This document shows positions 10,359-19,670 of a DNA stretch of 64,000 nucleotides, piece by piece; the first letter of the stretch is position 1; each line of letters opens with the position of its first letter. The position numbers and the translations under genes are program-made. The stretch is from Butyrivibrio sp. (GTDB lineage Bacteria; Bacillota; Clostridia; Lachnospirales; Lachnospiraceae), in assembly GCA_022486625.1 (NCBI GenBank), contig JAKVKH010000006.1, positions 44,345-108,344 of the forward strand. Direction: 5' to 3'. Below the pieces are notes generated by a model. It was not told where the DNA came from, ran no database searches, and saw nothing but the letters and a program-made list of their open reading frames with translations.

Positions 10359-11918
10359 ATGAAAAAGACATTGGGTTTAGCGGGAGTAGTGGCGATTGCA
10401 GTACTTGCGGTCATTTATATCGGTTTTTCGTTGTTCTTTATGAATCATTTTCAGTTTCATACGATGTTGAATGATCAGAATGTTTCAATGAAAACAGAAA
10501 AGGAAATTGAAAAACAGCTCAGCAGTGAAGCTGAGAATTATCAGATAACGATTACGGGAAGAAACGATCTGAAGGCGACCATATCAGCGAAGGAGATTTC
10601 TCTCCAGCCTGTATTTGATGGTAAAATTGAACAGTTGCAGAAAAGTGCGAATGCATTTGCCTGGCCGGTAAGTCTTTTTGTTACCAGAACATACCAGAAT
10701 GATTCAGTTGCGGATTATTCGGAAGATGAACTTTCACAGAAGATAAGTGGTCTTGCATTCTGGGATGCATCTAATGTGACAGCTCCTGCAGATGCAACAT
10801 ATGCGTATCAGAACGGCAGTTATCAGATTGTTCCGGAAGTGGAAGGAACAACGCTGAACCGTGAGCAGACGGTAAAGGCAATTACATCGGCAGTCGGCGG
10901 AATGGAAGAAGAACTGTCGCTGGAAGATGCGGGATGCTATCAGGCTCCTGCAGTGCGTAAGGATGATGAAAATCTTAAAAAGACAGTGGCCGGTCTGAAT
11001 CAGTTTGTCGGAACCACGATTACGTTTGCATTCGGAGATCAGACGGAAGTGCTGAACGGAGATCTGATCAAGGATTGGCTGACAGTCAGCGGAACAGATG
11101 TGAAACTGAATGAAGATCAGGTCAAAGCGTATGTGAAGACGCTTGCACAAAAATATGATACATTTGGCAGCAGCAGAAGTTTTCATACAGCATCAGGTAA
11201 GGATATCACGGTAAACGGTGGTGATTACGGCTGGTGGATGGATCGCGATTCAACAACAAAGGCAATTATCCAGGCACTTACCGCGCAGAAGAGCGGAGCA
11301 ATGACACCGGTGTATTATGCAACAGCTGCAGTATATGGAACTCCTGATTATGGAAACAGCTACGTGGAAGTAGATCTTGATGCACAGCATGTGTATGTAT
11401 ATAAAGACGGAAAACAGGTTGTCAGTACAGACTGTGTATCCGGTAAGGCGGTAGTCGGACACGGAACGCCGGATGGAACCTATTCTATTACCTATAAGGA
11501 AAAAGATGCCACATTGGTTGGAGAAAATTACAGTTCACCTGTAAAGTTCTGGATGCCTTTTAATGGAAATATCGGGCTTCATGATGCATCCTGGAGAAGC
11601 AGTTTTGGTGGCACAATTTATGTCAATGGCGGTTCACATGGCTGTATAAACCTTCCATCAAAAAAAGCAGGAGAAATCTTTGCTGCTGTGGAAAAAGGTG
11701 AAGCAGTAGTCGTACATGGAGGAATGACGCAGGATCAGGCAAGAGCATTTGACCGGAAAGGAAAGGATGATGCTTCTGCAGGAGCGGATGCATCAGCAGT
11801 TTCCGGTACAAGTGCATCTGCAGCGACTCCTGTGCCGGCGCCTGATGCTATCACAGGCAGCACTGCAGTAACGGCGCCTGTAGCACAGGCAACTGCCGGG
11901 GCAGATACAGTACAGTAA
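10359..11918 (+). CDS. L,D-transpeptidase (YkuD) with peptidoglycan-binding-type N-terminal region
   Basis: N-terminal TM, catalytic HGTPDGTY...GSHGCINLP motif, Ala/Thr/Pro-rich tail. Confidence 0.92.
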   Translation: MKKTLGLAGVVAIAVLAVIYIGFSLFFMNHFQFHTMLNDQNVSMKTEKEIEKQLSSEAENYQITITGRNDLKATISAKEISLQPVFDGKIEQLQKSANAFAWPVSLFVTRTYQNDSVADYSEDELSQKISGLAFWDASNVTAPADATYAYQNGSYQIVPEVEGTTLNREQTVKAITSAVGGMEEELSLEDAGCYQAPAVRKDDENLKKTVAGLNQFVGTTITFAFGDQTEVLNGDLIKDWLTVSGTDVKLNEDQVKAYVKTLAQKYDTFGSSRSFHTASGKDITVNGGDYGWWMDRDSTTKAIIQALTAQKSGAMTPVYYATAAVYGTPDYGNSYVEVDLDAQHVYVYKDGKQVVSTDCVSGKAVVGHGTPDGTYSITYKEKDATLVGENYSSPVKFWMPFNGNIGLHDASWRSSFGGTIYVNGGSHGCINLPSKKAGEIFAAVEKGEAVVVHGGMTQDQARAFDRKGKDDASAGADASAVSGTSASAATPVPAPDAITGSTAVTAPVAQATAGADTVQ

Positions 11919-11944
11919 ATGAAAGAAAATGCAATGAAGTATTA

Positions 11945-11987
11945 AAAAAGCTGTGAAAAATGAATTTCATTTTTCACAGCTTTTTTT
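11945..11987. terminator. Strong intrinsic terminator hairpin
   Basis: AAAAAGCTGTGAAAAATG-AATT-CATTTTTCACAGCTTTTTTT. Confidence 0.9.
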
Positions 11988-12015
11988 GCCGAGTACTGTA
12001 ATTTTTTGGGAGGAG

Positions 12016-12044
12016 GGGTCGTTCAGCGGGGAACTGAACGACCC
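12016..12044. other. Intergenic hairpin, 11-bp perfect stem, no following U-tract
   Basis: GGGTCGTTCAG-CGGGGAA-CTGAACGACCC; followed ~25 nt later by TCAGAAGC-TTTCTC-GCTTCTGA (12071-12092). Confidence 0.6.
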
Positions 12045-12233
12045 GGTATGAAAAAAGTTTTGTTGGGGATTCAGAAGCTTTCTCGCTTCTGATGTTATTT
12101 ATATTACAGGAGTTTTATGTCAGAACTGTGTACAATTTCTAAAGCAATTCTAAAGGAAAATGAAAAAAAACAGGAAGGAAATGGGTACAGTTTATGAACT
12201 GAAAGTGGATTAATTGCCACAGAACGGGAGGGG

Positions 12234-12285
12234 TATGGTATCATTAAATGCAGGTGCAGTGGCACCTGCATTTAAAAGAGGTTGC
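12234..12285 (+). repeat. Dispersed hairpin element, copy 1
   Basis: TATGGTATCATTAAATGCAGGTGC-AGTG-GCACCTGCATTTAAAAGAGGTTGC. The 14-bp perfect arms are at 12244-12257 and 12262-12275. Near-identical copy at 32838-32887. Confidence 0.8.
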
Positions 12286-12287
12286 AA

Positions 12288-12430
12288 GCAACCTCTGAGA
12301 ATGATGGGGTTCCGGATTGAACAAAGCAACCTCTGAGAATGATGGGGTTCCGGGTTGAACAAAGCAACCTCTGAGAATGATGGGGTTCCGAATTGAACTT
12401 TGTGGCCTCTGAGAAGGATGGGGTTCACAT
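12288..12430 (+). repeat. 38-bp tandem repeat, about 3.8 copies
   Basis: Units GCAACCTCTGAGAATGATGGGGTTCCGGATTGAACAAA start at 12288, 12326, 12364 and (degenerate) 12402. Confidence 0.92.
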
Positions 12431-12446
12431 TAAGGGAGGATGGATT

Positions 12447-12749
12447 ATGGTAAAGCATATTATTTTATGGCAGTTGAAGGATGAGCTGACGCAGGAGCAG
12501 AAGGCAGAAGTCAGGCAGGAGATCAAGACGGGACTTGAAAACCTTAAGGGAAAAGTCCCAGGGCTTATGGAGATACATGTACAGACGCAGTTTCTGGCTT
12601 CATCCAATGCAGATGTCATGCTGGATGCAACACTGACAGATGAGGCGGCACTGAAAGGTTATGCGGTTCATCCGGCACATGTTGCAGTGGCAGACGGCAA
12701 GGTACGTCCATATACGAAGAGTCGTGTCTGCATGGATTATGAAATCTGA
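12447..12749 (+). CDS. Dabb family (stress-responsive alpha/beta barrel) protein
   Basis: MVKHIILWQLKDELTQEQKAEVRQEIKTGLENLKGKVPGL...YAVHPAHVAV typical Dabb pattern. Confidence 0.85.
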   Translation: MVKHIILWQLKDELTQEQKAEVRQEIKTGLENLKGKVPGLMEIHVQTQFLASSNADVMLDATLTDEAALKGYAVHPAHVAVADGKVRPYTKSRVCMDYEI

Positions 12750-12887
12750 AGGGCAGAGACAGCCTGACTGATCTTATTTTATCAATTACAGGCATTATCC
12801 GGCACTATTTTGCGGATGCTGCTGTGTTCAGCATATGAATCATACAGTAAAATAAATTTAAAAATTCACACAGAAAAGGGGAAGGAA

Positions 12888-14177
12888 ATGGGAATTATCA
12901 GAGCAGCTGTATCATCAGCAAAAAGTGTACTGGCAGATGAATGGAGAGAATATTTCTATTGTAATGCAATGGATCCGGATGTACTTGTTGTGAAGGGCAG
13001 TAAAAGAAGCGGCAAGGGGAACAGTAATACAAAGGGAAGTGACAATGTGATCTCCAACGGTTCCATTATCGCCATCAATGAAGGACAGTGTGCGCTGATC
13101 GTGGATCAGGGAAAGGTAGTCGATATCTGTGCGGAAACAGGAGAATTTCTGTATGATACATCGTCACAGCCATCTATATTCTATGGCGGTCTGGGCAAGG
13201 GAATTGAAGACAGTTTCGGACAGTTTGGCATGCGGGTCGGATTTGGCGGAGATACGGCTACGGATCAACGCATCTATTTTGTAAATATCAAGGATATTAT
13301 CAGCAATAAATATGGTACACCGGAGCCTGTTCCATTTCGTGTGGTAGATCAGAATATCGGACTCGATGTGGACATTTCCATTCGCTGTCATGGGGAGTAT
13401 TCCTACAAAATTGTAAATCCGATTCTGTTCTATGCAAATGTATGCGGAAATGTGGAAACAGATTACAGACGTGAACAGATAGATTCGCAGCTCAAGACGG
13501 AGCTGTTGACTGCGCTGCAGCCGGCATTTGGCAAGCTTTCGGAAATGGGAATCAGGTACAGTTCACTTCCGGTTCATGCAATGGAAATGGCAGATGCATT
13601 GAATGAAATTCTTTCAGGAAAATGGCAGAAGACATATGGAATTGTGATCAGTGCATTCGGAATCAGTTCGGCAACTGCTTCCGAGGAAGATGAAGCAATG
13701 ATTAAGGAGCTGCAGAAAGGTGCAGTTCTCAGAAACCCGGGAATGGCAGCGGCGGCGCTTACGGCGGCACAGGCAGAGGCAATGAAGAGCGCAGCAGCCA
13801 ATACGGCGACCGGGCCGATGTTTGCTTTTTCCAATATGAATGCAGCAAGTGCAGCAGGCGGAATCAATACACAGCAGCTGTTTCAGATGGAGCAGGAGAA
13901 CAGACAGATGAGCAACCAGCAGGCAATGATGCAGCAACAGCTTGCAGCGCAGCAGGCGATGATGCAGCAGAGCATGGCACAGCAGACCCGGCCTGATCAG
14001 ACAAAGGCATCGGCTCAGTCGGCTTCCTGGACCTGTGAATGCGGCATGGTCAATACCGGAAATTTCTGCTCCAACTGTGGAAAATCCAGACCGAAGCCGG
14101 CTTCCTGGACCTGCAGCTGCGGTACGGTCAATACCGGAAATTTCTGTTCCAACTGTGGAAAACCAAGAAATGCATAA
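12888..14177 (+). CDS. SPFH/Band-7 domain protein (YdjI-like) with C-terminal tandem zinc ribbons
   Basis: SPFH-like core (GQCALIVDQGKVVDICAETGEFLYD...), Gln/Met/Ala-rich linker, two near-identical WTC.CG.VNTGNFCSNCGK repeats. Confidence 0.87.
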   Translation: MGIIRAAVSSAKSVLADEWREYFYCNAMDPDVLVVKGSKRSGKGNSNTKGSDNVISNGSIIAINEGQCALIVDQGKVVDICAETGEFLYDTSSQPSIFYGGLGKGIEDSFGQFGMRVGFGGDTATDQRIYFVNIKDIISNKYGTPEPVPFRVVDQNIGLDVDISIRCHGEYSYKIVNPILFYANVCGNVETDYRREQIDSQLKTELLTALQPAFGKLSEMGIRYSSLPVHAMEMADALNEILSGKWQKTYGIVISAFGISSATASEEDEAMIKELQKGAVLRNPGMAAAALTAAQAEAMKSAAANTATGPMFAFSNMNAASAAGGINTQQLFQMEQENRQMSNQQAMMQQQLAAQQAMMQQSMAQQTRPDQTKASAQSASWTCECGMVNTGNFCSNCGKSRPKPASWTCSCGTVNTGNFCSNCGKPRNA

Positions 14178-14222
14178 GCAGACACACTTGTATCAAATAA
14201 AGACGGGAGAGCTCACTTCATA

Positions 14223-15281
14223 ATGGCAACGCAGGAATATAAATGCCCCGCATGTGGCGGGGCAATGGAATTTGATACAAAAGAGCAGAAGCTGAAGTGC
14301 CCTTATTGTGACACGGTAATGTCACTTGAAGAATATAAAAAGGTCGCAGGGAAAGCCTCTGAAAATAAGATGACAGATGAGCATGCGCAGCAGGCGGGAT
14401 TTGATCAGAAACAGTCAGTCTATATCTGCGAGTCATGCGGAGGAGAGATTATTGCAGATCAGCAGACAGGAGCAACAACCTGCCCGTTCTGCGGGAATCA
14501 TGTTGTGTTTAAGGAAATTTTTGAAGAAGGAAGAAAGCCGGATTATGTCATTCCATTTCAGATGGGTAAAGAGGATGCAAAAACAAAATATCGTTCCTAT
14601 GTGAAGAACAAGTGGCTTTTGCCAAAGGTTTTTTCAAAAGAAAATCATATTGATGAGATCAAGGGTGTTTATATTCCATTCTGGCTGTATGATGCTGATG
14701 TCAGTGTGGATGCAGACTATGAGGGAACCAACCGGAAATTCTGGAGTGACAGTAATTATAATTATACAGACACCAGTTATTATGATGTGGTCAGAAGAGG
14801 TACGATGACTTTTTCACAGGTGCCGGTAGATGGCTCTGAGAAAATGCCGAATGATCTGACGGAATCCATAGAGCCTTTTCTGGCAAAAGATTTCAAACCA
14901 TATGATGGCGGTTATCTGGCAGGCTTTCTGGCAAATAAGTATGATGTGGATGAAAAAGAGTCAGAGCAGCGTGCACTTGAGAGAATCCGAAAAGGAGCAG
15001 AGGATATTGTCAGGGAGACGGTCAGTGGCTATGATTCGGTCAGAACAGTAAACAGTCAGGTGACATCTGATCATCTGGAGGCAAAATATGCGCTTTATCC
15101 GGTTTGGCTTTTGTCTACAACATGGAAAGATCAGCATTATCTTTTTGCAATGAACGGGCAGACCGGTAAGTTTGTCGGAAATCTTCCGGTATGCAAGGTA
15201 ACAGCAGTAAAGTATTATCTGATGTTTGCAGCAGCCTTTTCAGGAATAGCGCTGTTACTGGAATGGATTTTCAGATTCTGA
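14223..15281 (+). CDS. Zinc-ribbon protein with C-terminal TM helix (YdjG-like)
   Basis: Two CxxC pairs at the N-terminus (CPACGG...CPYC; CESCGG...CPFCGN) and a hydrophobic C-terminus. Confidence 0.82.
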   Translation: MATQEYKCPACGGAMEFDTKEQKLKCPYCDTVMSLEEYKKVAGKASENKMTDEHAQQAGFDQKQSVYICESCGGEIIADQQTGATTCPFCGNHVVFKEIFEEGRKPDYVIPFQMGKEDAKTKYRSYVKNKWLLPKVFSKENHIDEIKGVYIPFWLYDADVSVDADYEGTNRKFWSDSNYNYTDTSYYDVVRRGTMTFSQVPVDGSEKMPNDLTESIEPFLAKDFKPYDGGYLAGFLANKYDVDEKESEQRALERIRKGAEDIVRETVSGYDSVRTVNSQVTSDHLEAKYALYPVWLLSTTWKDQHYLFAMNGQTGKFVGNLPVCKVTAVKYYLMFAAAFSGIALLLEWIFRF

Positions 15282-15299
15282 TGCCTGGGAGAGAACGAA

Positions 15300-16130
15300 A
15301 TGAAAATGAATAAAAAAATAGTAAAAACCGGCATTCTGATGCTGATGATCTGGATGCTGCTGATGGTGCTGCCTTCTATGGGAAAGCATGCGCAGGCGGC
15401 AGGAACAGCAGGGGCATATGTTGTGGATGATGCAGGACTGCTGACGGATGCGGAGAAGGAAACACTGCAGGTACAGATGCAGGAGATCAGCAGGCAGTAT
15501 GACTGTGAAATTGCGGTTGTGACGGTAAATTCCTATGACCAGTCCAATATTACGGCGTTCGCAGATGATACTTCGGATCAGAATGATTTCGGCTATGGTA
15601 AATCAGATGGTGGAATTTTGTTTGCCATCAGTATGGGAGACCAGAAGTGGGCGATTTCCACATATGGTACTGCCATCAGTACATTTACGGATGCCGGACA
15701 GAAATATATTACCGATCGGGTGGTATCAAAGCTGTCCGATGGAGATTACAGCGATGCATTTACACAGTTTGCAACATTGTGCGACAAATTCCTGAAGCAG
15801 GATCAGGTGGGAGATCCTTACGATGTCGGGAACATGCCGCGAAGGGATGTTACAGTATTGGCTGTCCTGGTATGTATTATGATCGGATGTGCGACGGCAG
15901 CGGTTCCGATCTGGATCATGGTTTCAGACCTTAAGACCGTGCATTTTGATGACAGCGCTGAAGGTTATGAGAATAAAAACACCATAAAAATGAGTGTAAA
16001 GGAAGACCGGTTCTTAAGACATCTGGTGACCAGAACACCGAGACCAAAGGACAGTGATTCGTCCGGTGGCAGCAGCGTACACACTTCTTCTTCCGGTTCT
16101 TCACATGGTGGCAGCAGTGGCAGCTTTTGA
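15300..16130 (+). CDS. TPM domain protein (YdjH/YgcG-like) with signal peptide, TM and Ser/Gly-rich tail
   Basis: AYVVDDAGLLTDAEKETLQ...YDCEIAVVTVNSY...DQNDFGYGKSDGGILFAISMGDQKWAIST. Confidence 0.88.
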   Translation: MKMNKKIVKTGILMLMIWMLLMVLPSMGKHAQAAGTAGAYVVDDAGLLTDAEKETLQVQMQEISRQYDCEIAVVTVNSYDQSNITAFADDTSDQNDFGYGKSDGGILFAISMGDQKWAISTYGTAISTFTDAGQKYITDRVVSKLSDGDYSDAFTQFATLCDKFLKQDQVGDPYDVGNMPRRDVTVLAVLVCIMIGCATAAVPIWIMVSDLKTVHFDDSAEGYENKNTIKMSVKEDRFLRHLVTRTPRPKDSDSSGGSSVHTSSSGSSHGGSSGSF

Positions 16131-16152
16131 TTCTGAAAACGGAAGTACAGTT

Positions 16153-17052
16153 TTATGCATTTCGGATATAACGTTGCATAGTGTTCAGAACTTTCTTTTT
16201 ATCTGCGCTCCACAGCGGTGCAATCAGCAGCTTTTTCGGACCATCACCGGTGATCCGGTGAACAACAGTTTCAGGAGGAAGCAGCTTTAAACAGCGGACA
16301 ACTAGGCAGCAGTATTCATCAAGAGTCATGACAGGGAACGGACTTTCCAGATATTTTCTGGCAAGCTCCGTTCCCTTTAAAATGTGCAGAAGCTGGAGTT
16401 TTATGCCATCAGGTACCGGCGTAAGTGCAGACAGATAGCGAACGGTATCCAGCATATCGACATCTGATTCTCCGGGAAGTCCCAGAATTACGTGGACGAC
16501 AACGGTGAGACCCGCAGCTTTAAGGCGACAGAAGGCATCTTCAAATACGGAAAGCGGATAGCCTCTGTGGATAGCGAGCGCAGTTTTCTCATGAATCGTC
16601 TGCAGACCAAGTTCTACCCATACCGGTTTGATCTGATTGAGGAGAGAAAGCATGGAGATCATCTCAGGTGGCAGACAGTCCGGTCTGGTACCAATGGATA
16701 AGGCAACGATTTCCGGGCACTGTATGGCATCTGTAAAAATCCGGCGAAGACGGTCAGGATCTCCGTAAGTGTTGGTGTAGGACTGGAAATAGGCAATATA
16801 TTTTCTTTCGGAAACAGGGATTTTGGAGGGGAATTTTGCATCTACCTTTTCTCTGGCTTCTGCAATCTGGGTTCGGATGTCCGCAGGTGCGGCGGCAAAG
16901 TCGCCGGAGCCACCTTCAGAGCAGAAAGTGCAGCCTCCGGTGCCAAGTGTTCCGTCGCGGTTCGGGCAGGTGCAGCCGGTCTGCAGCGAGAGCTTGTATA
17001 CTTTTGTACCGAACTGCTTTTTTAAAGCATCGGAAAGCGAATTGTATTCCAT
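16153..17052 (-). CDS. TIGR01212 family radical SAM protein (YhcC-like)
   Basis: MEYNSLSDALKKQFGTKVYKLSLQTGCTCPNRDGTLGTGGCTFCSEGGSGDF and downstream conserved motifs. Confidence 0.92.
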   Translation of the reverse strand: MEYNSLSDALKKQFGTKVYKLSLQTGCTCPNRDGTLGTGGCTFCSEGGSGDFAAAPADIRTQIAEAREKVDAKFPSKIPVSERKYIAYFQSYTNTYGDPDRLRRIFTDAIQCPEIVALSIGTRPDCLPPEMISMLSLLNQIKPVWVELGLQTIHEKTALAIHRGYPLSVFEDAFCRLKAAGLTVVVHVILGLPGESDVDMLDTVRYLSALTPVPDGIKLQLLHILKGTELARKYLESPFPVMTLDEYCCLVVRCLKLLPPETVVHRITGDGPKKLLIAPLWSADKKKVLNTMQRYIRNA

Positions 17053-17174
17053 GAAACTGCCTTTCAGGTATGGACATAATTTCAATATTCTGATTTGCGG
17101 AGACTGTTCTAATGATGAATCATCTGCAGACTGAAATCAACTGAAAATTGAATAATGTTCTGAAAAAAGTAAAA

Positions 17175-17553
17175 AAGATCATTGACTTAATCTGCTGAAA
17201 GTGGTTTGATTAAAGGAATTCAATAACTTTGACAGAGTAAACCGTTGAAGCGGGGATGAAACGAAAGGGGCACTTCCAGAGAGTCCGGGCAGGTGAGAGC
17301 CGGGCAGAACGCCGATTCGCAAATGGGCCGCTGAGGGCATGGTAAACAGCTGATGGCAGATTGTCAAAAGCTCAGTAGCTCATGACGTAAGGCATACGTA
17401 AGTTGCCGGAGATATGTCAGTATCTCGCAGAGTGCGCAGAAAGAATGTTTTCTGCGAATCAGGGTGGCACCACGATAGAGCATATTATCGCCCCTGACAG
17501 GAAAGGTACAGTTCTTATTGGAGAACCGGCCTCTTTTCTGTCAGGGGCGTTTT
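17175..17553 (+). promoter_or_regulatory. T-box riboswitch leader, tryptophan specific (UGG specifier), upstream of trpE
   Basis: T-box sequence AGGGTGGCACCACG at 17461; specifier-loop context GCAAA-TGG-GCCGCTGAG with TGG at 17324-17326; terminator CGCCCCTGACAG...CTGTCAGGGGCG-TTTTAT at 17489-17553. Confidence 0.9.
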
Positions 17554-17568
17554 ATGTGGGAGGACATC

Positions 17569-19056
17569 ATGAATCAGACAACATTTGAACAGGTACAGGA
17601 AATTGCAGCATCCGGGGATTATAAACTGATCCCCGTCAAAAGAGAAATACTGGCGGATCTCAGAACTCCGGTGGAAACGCTGCGGGCATTGCAGAATGTC
17701 AGTGATCACTGCTTTCTGCTGGAAAGTGTGGAGGATAACAGGCAATGGGGAAGATATTCATTTCTGGGTTATGCACCGACCATGGAACTGACCTGCAGAA
17801 ATCATATGCTGACCATTGGTGCAGGCGGCAGAATCCGGATGCAGACAGATCATCCGGGAGACTATATCAGACAGCTGGTGAAGGATAACCGGGCGCCGCA
17901 GCTGCCGGATATGCCATCTTTTACAGGAGGGCTGGTCGGATATTTCTCCTATGAATATATGCAGTACGGAGAACCATCGCTTCATTTCAGTTCGAGAGAT
18001 GAGAATGACTTCCAGGATATGGATCTGATGCTGTTTGAGCACCTGATTGCCTATGACAATCTCAGGCAGAAGATTATTCTGATTGCAAATGTACATACAG
18101 ATTCTCTTGAGACATCATATCACAGCGCTGTATTGAAGCTGGATGAAATGGAACAGTTGATCCGTAAGGGAAAGGCGAAGAATGTGCAGCCCGGCAGAAT
18201 GACCGGAGAGATGAAAACACTTTTTTCAAAAGAGGAGTACTGCAGGAAGGTGGAGCAGGTCAGACATTATATTCATGAAGGCGATATTTTTCAGCTGGTG
18301 TTGTCCAATCCAATGGAGGCTCCATTTGAGGGAAGTCTTCTGGATACTTACCGTGTTCTTCGAACGACAAATCCGTCTCCGTATATGTTCTATTTTTCCG
18401 GTGAGATTGAAATTGCAGGTGCTTCTCCGGAAACACTGGTAAAGGTGGAAAACCGCAGAATCAGGACATTTCCGCTGGCGGGAACAAGACCAAGAGGACA
18501 AAACGATGCAGAAGATCAGGCGCTGGAAAAAGAACTCCTGTCTGATGAAAAGGAACGGGCAGAACATAATATGCTGGTGGACCTTGGCAGAAATGATCTT
18601 GGAAAGTTATGTGAATTTGGCAGTGTGGAAGTAGAAAAATATATGGCAGTGGAACGGTACTCCCATGTCATGCATATCGGTTCTGCCATCAGAGGAACGC
18701 TGCAGGAGCGTTACAGCGCGGTGGATGCAGTAGACAGTGTGCTGCCGGCGGGGACATTGTCGGGGGCACCGAAGATCCGTGCCTGTCAGTTGATCGATCA
18801 GCTGGAAGACAATAAACGTGGCATTTATGGCGGAGCAATAGGATATGTGGATTTTACGGGCAATCTGGATACCTGTATTGCTATCCGGCTTGCATTTAAA
18901 AAGGGAGGTAAGGTGTTCGTCAGATCAGGTGCAGGTATTGTGGCAGACAGTATCCCGGAAAACGAGTATCAGGAATGTATCAATAAGGCGAAAGCAGTTG
19001 TGCAGGCACTGCAAAAGGCGCAGGAAATGGGCAGCGATAAGGAGGTAGAAAAATGA
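17569..19056 (+). CDS. trpE: Anthranilate synthase component I
   Basis: Chorismate-binding enzyme motifs (FPLAGTRPRG, VDLGRNDLGK, LPAGTLSGAPK); Trp T-box upstream; trpG downstream. Confidence 0.93.
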   Translation: MNQTTFEQVQEIAASGDYKLIPVKREILADLRTPVETLRALQNVSDHCFLLESVEDNRQWGRYSFLGYAPTMELTCRNHMLTIGAGGRIRMQTDHPGDYIRQLVKDNRAPQLPDMPSFTGGLVGYFSYEYMQYGEPSLHFSSRDENDFQDMDLMLFEHLIAYDNLRQKIILIANVHTDSLETSYHSAVLKLDEMEQLIRKGKAKNVQPGRMTGEMKTLFSKEEYCRKVEQVRHYIHEGDIFQLVLSNPMEAPFEGSLLDTYRVLRTTNPSPYMFYFSGEIEIAGASPETLVKVENRRIRTFPLAGTRPRGQNDAEDQALEKELLSDEKERAEHNMLVDLGRNDLGKLCEFGSVEVEKYMAVERYSHVMHIGSAIRGTLQERYSAVDAVDSVLPAGTLSGAPKIRACQLIDQLEDNKRGIYGGAIGYVDFTGNLDTCIAIRLAFKKGGKVFVRSGAGIVADSIPENEYQECINKAKAVVQALQKAQEMGSDKEVEK

Positions 19057-19628
19057 TTCTCTTGATTGATAATTATGACAGCTTTACCTATAATCTGTAC
19101 CAGCTCGCGGGAACAATACAGCCGGACATCGTAACGATCCGGAATGATGTAAAGACAGCAGCGGAAATCGGGCAGATGCATCCTCAGGCAATCATTCTGT
19201 CTCCGGGTCCCGGAAAGCCATCAGATGCCGGGGTATGTGAGGATGTGGTGAAGTCACTTGGCGGTAAGATTCCGATTCTGGGTGTCTGTCTTGGACATCA
19301 GGCAATCTGCGAAGCCTGTGGAGGAACGGTCGGACATGCCGCACAGCTGATGCACGGGAAACAGTCAATGGCGGTGCTGGATCACAGCTGCAGACTGTTT
19401 GACGGTCTTCCGGATCAGATTCCGGTTGCAAGGTATCATTCCCTTTCTCTGCAGGAAAAAACACTGCCGGATTGTCTTCAGATTGTTTCCAGAGCAGATG
19501 ATGGAGAAGTCATGGCTGTGCAGCATAGAAAATATCCGGTTTACGGGCTTCAGTTCCATCCGGAATCCATTATGACACCGGATGGAATCGTAATTCTGAA
19601 AAATTTTCTGGAAGCGGGAAACATGTAA
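19053..19628 (+). CDS. trpG: Anthranilate synthase component II (glutamine amidotransferase)
   Basis: LIDNYDSFTYNL, ILSPGPGKP, GVCLGHQAI, GLQFHPESI. Confidence 0.93.
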   Translation: MILLIDNYDSFTYNLYQLAGTIQPDIVTIRNDVKTAAEIGQMHPQAIILSPGPGKPSDAGVCEDVVKSLGGKIPILGVCLGHQAICEACGGTVGHAAQLMHGKQSMAVLDHSCRLFDGLPDQIPVARYHSLSLQEKTLPDCLQIVSRADDGEVMAVQHRKYPVYGLQFHPESIMTPDGIVILKNFLEAGNM

Positions 19629-19670
19629 TTCCGGTAAAAGGTATGCAAAGAATATTTTGCTGTCAATTAC

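Noticed and set aside
12049-12093. Mini-ORF MKKVLLGIQKLSRF overlapping a hairpin
   Set aside because: No properly spaced ribosome-binding site and too short to support.
12288-12430. Possible CRISPR array
   Set aside because: Repeats are directly tandem with no unique spacers and no cas genes nearby.
12210-12458. - strand ORF of 82 aa across the tandem repeats
   Set aside because: Its sequence is just the translation of the 38-bp repeat; no RBS or family resemblance.
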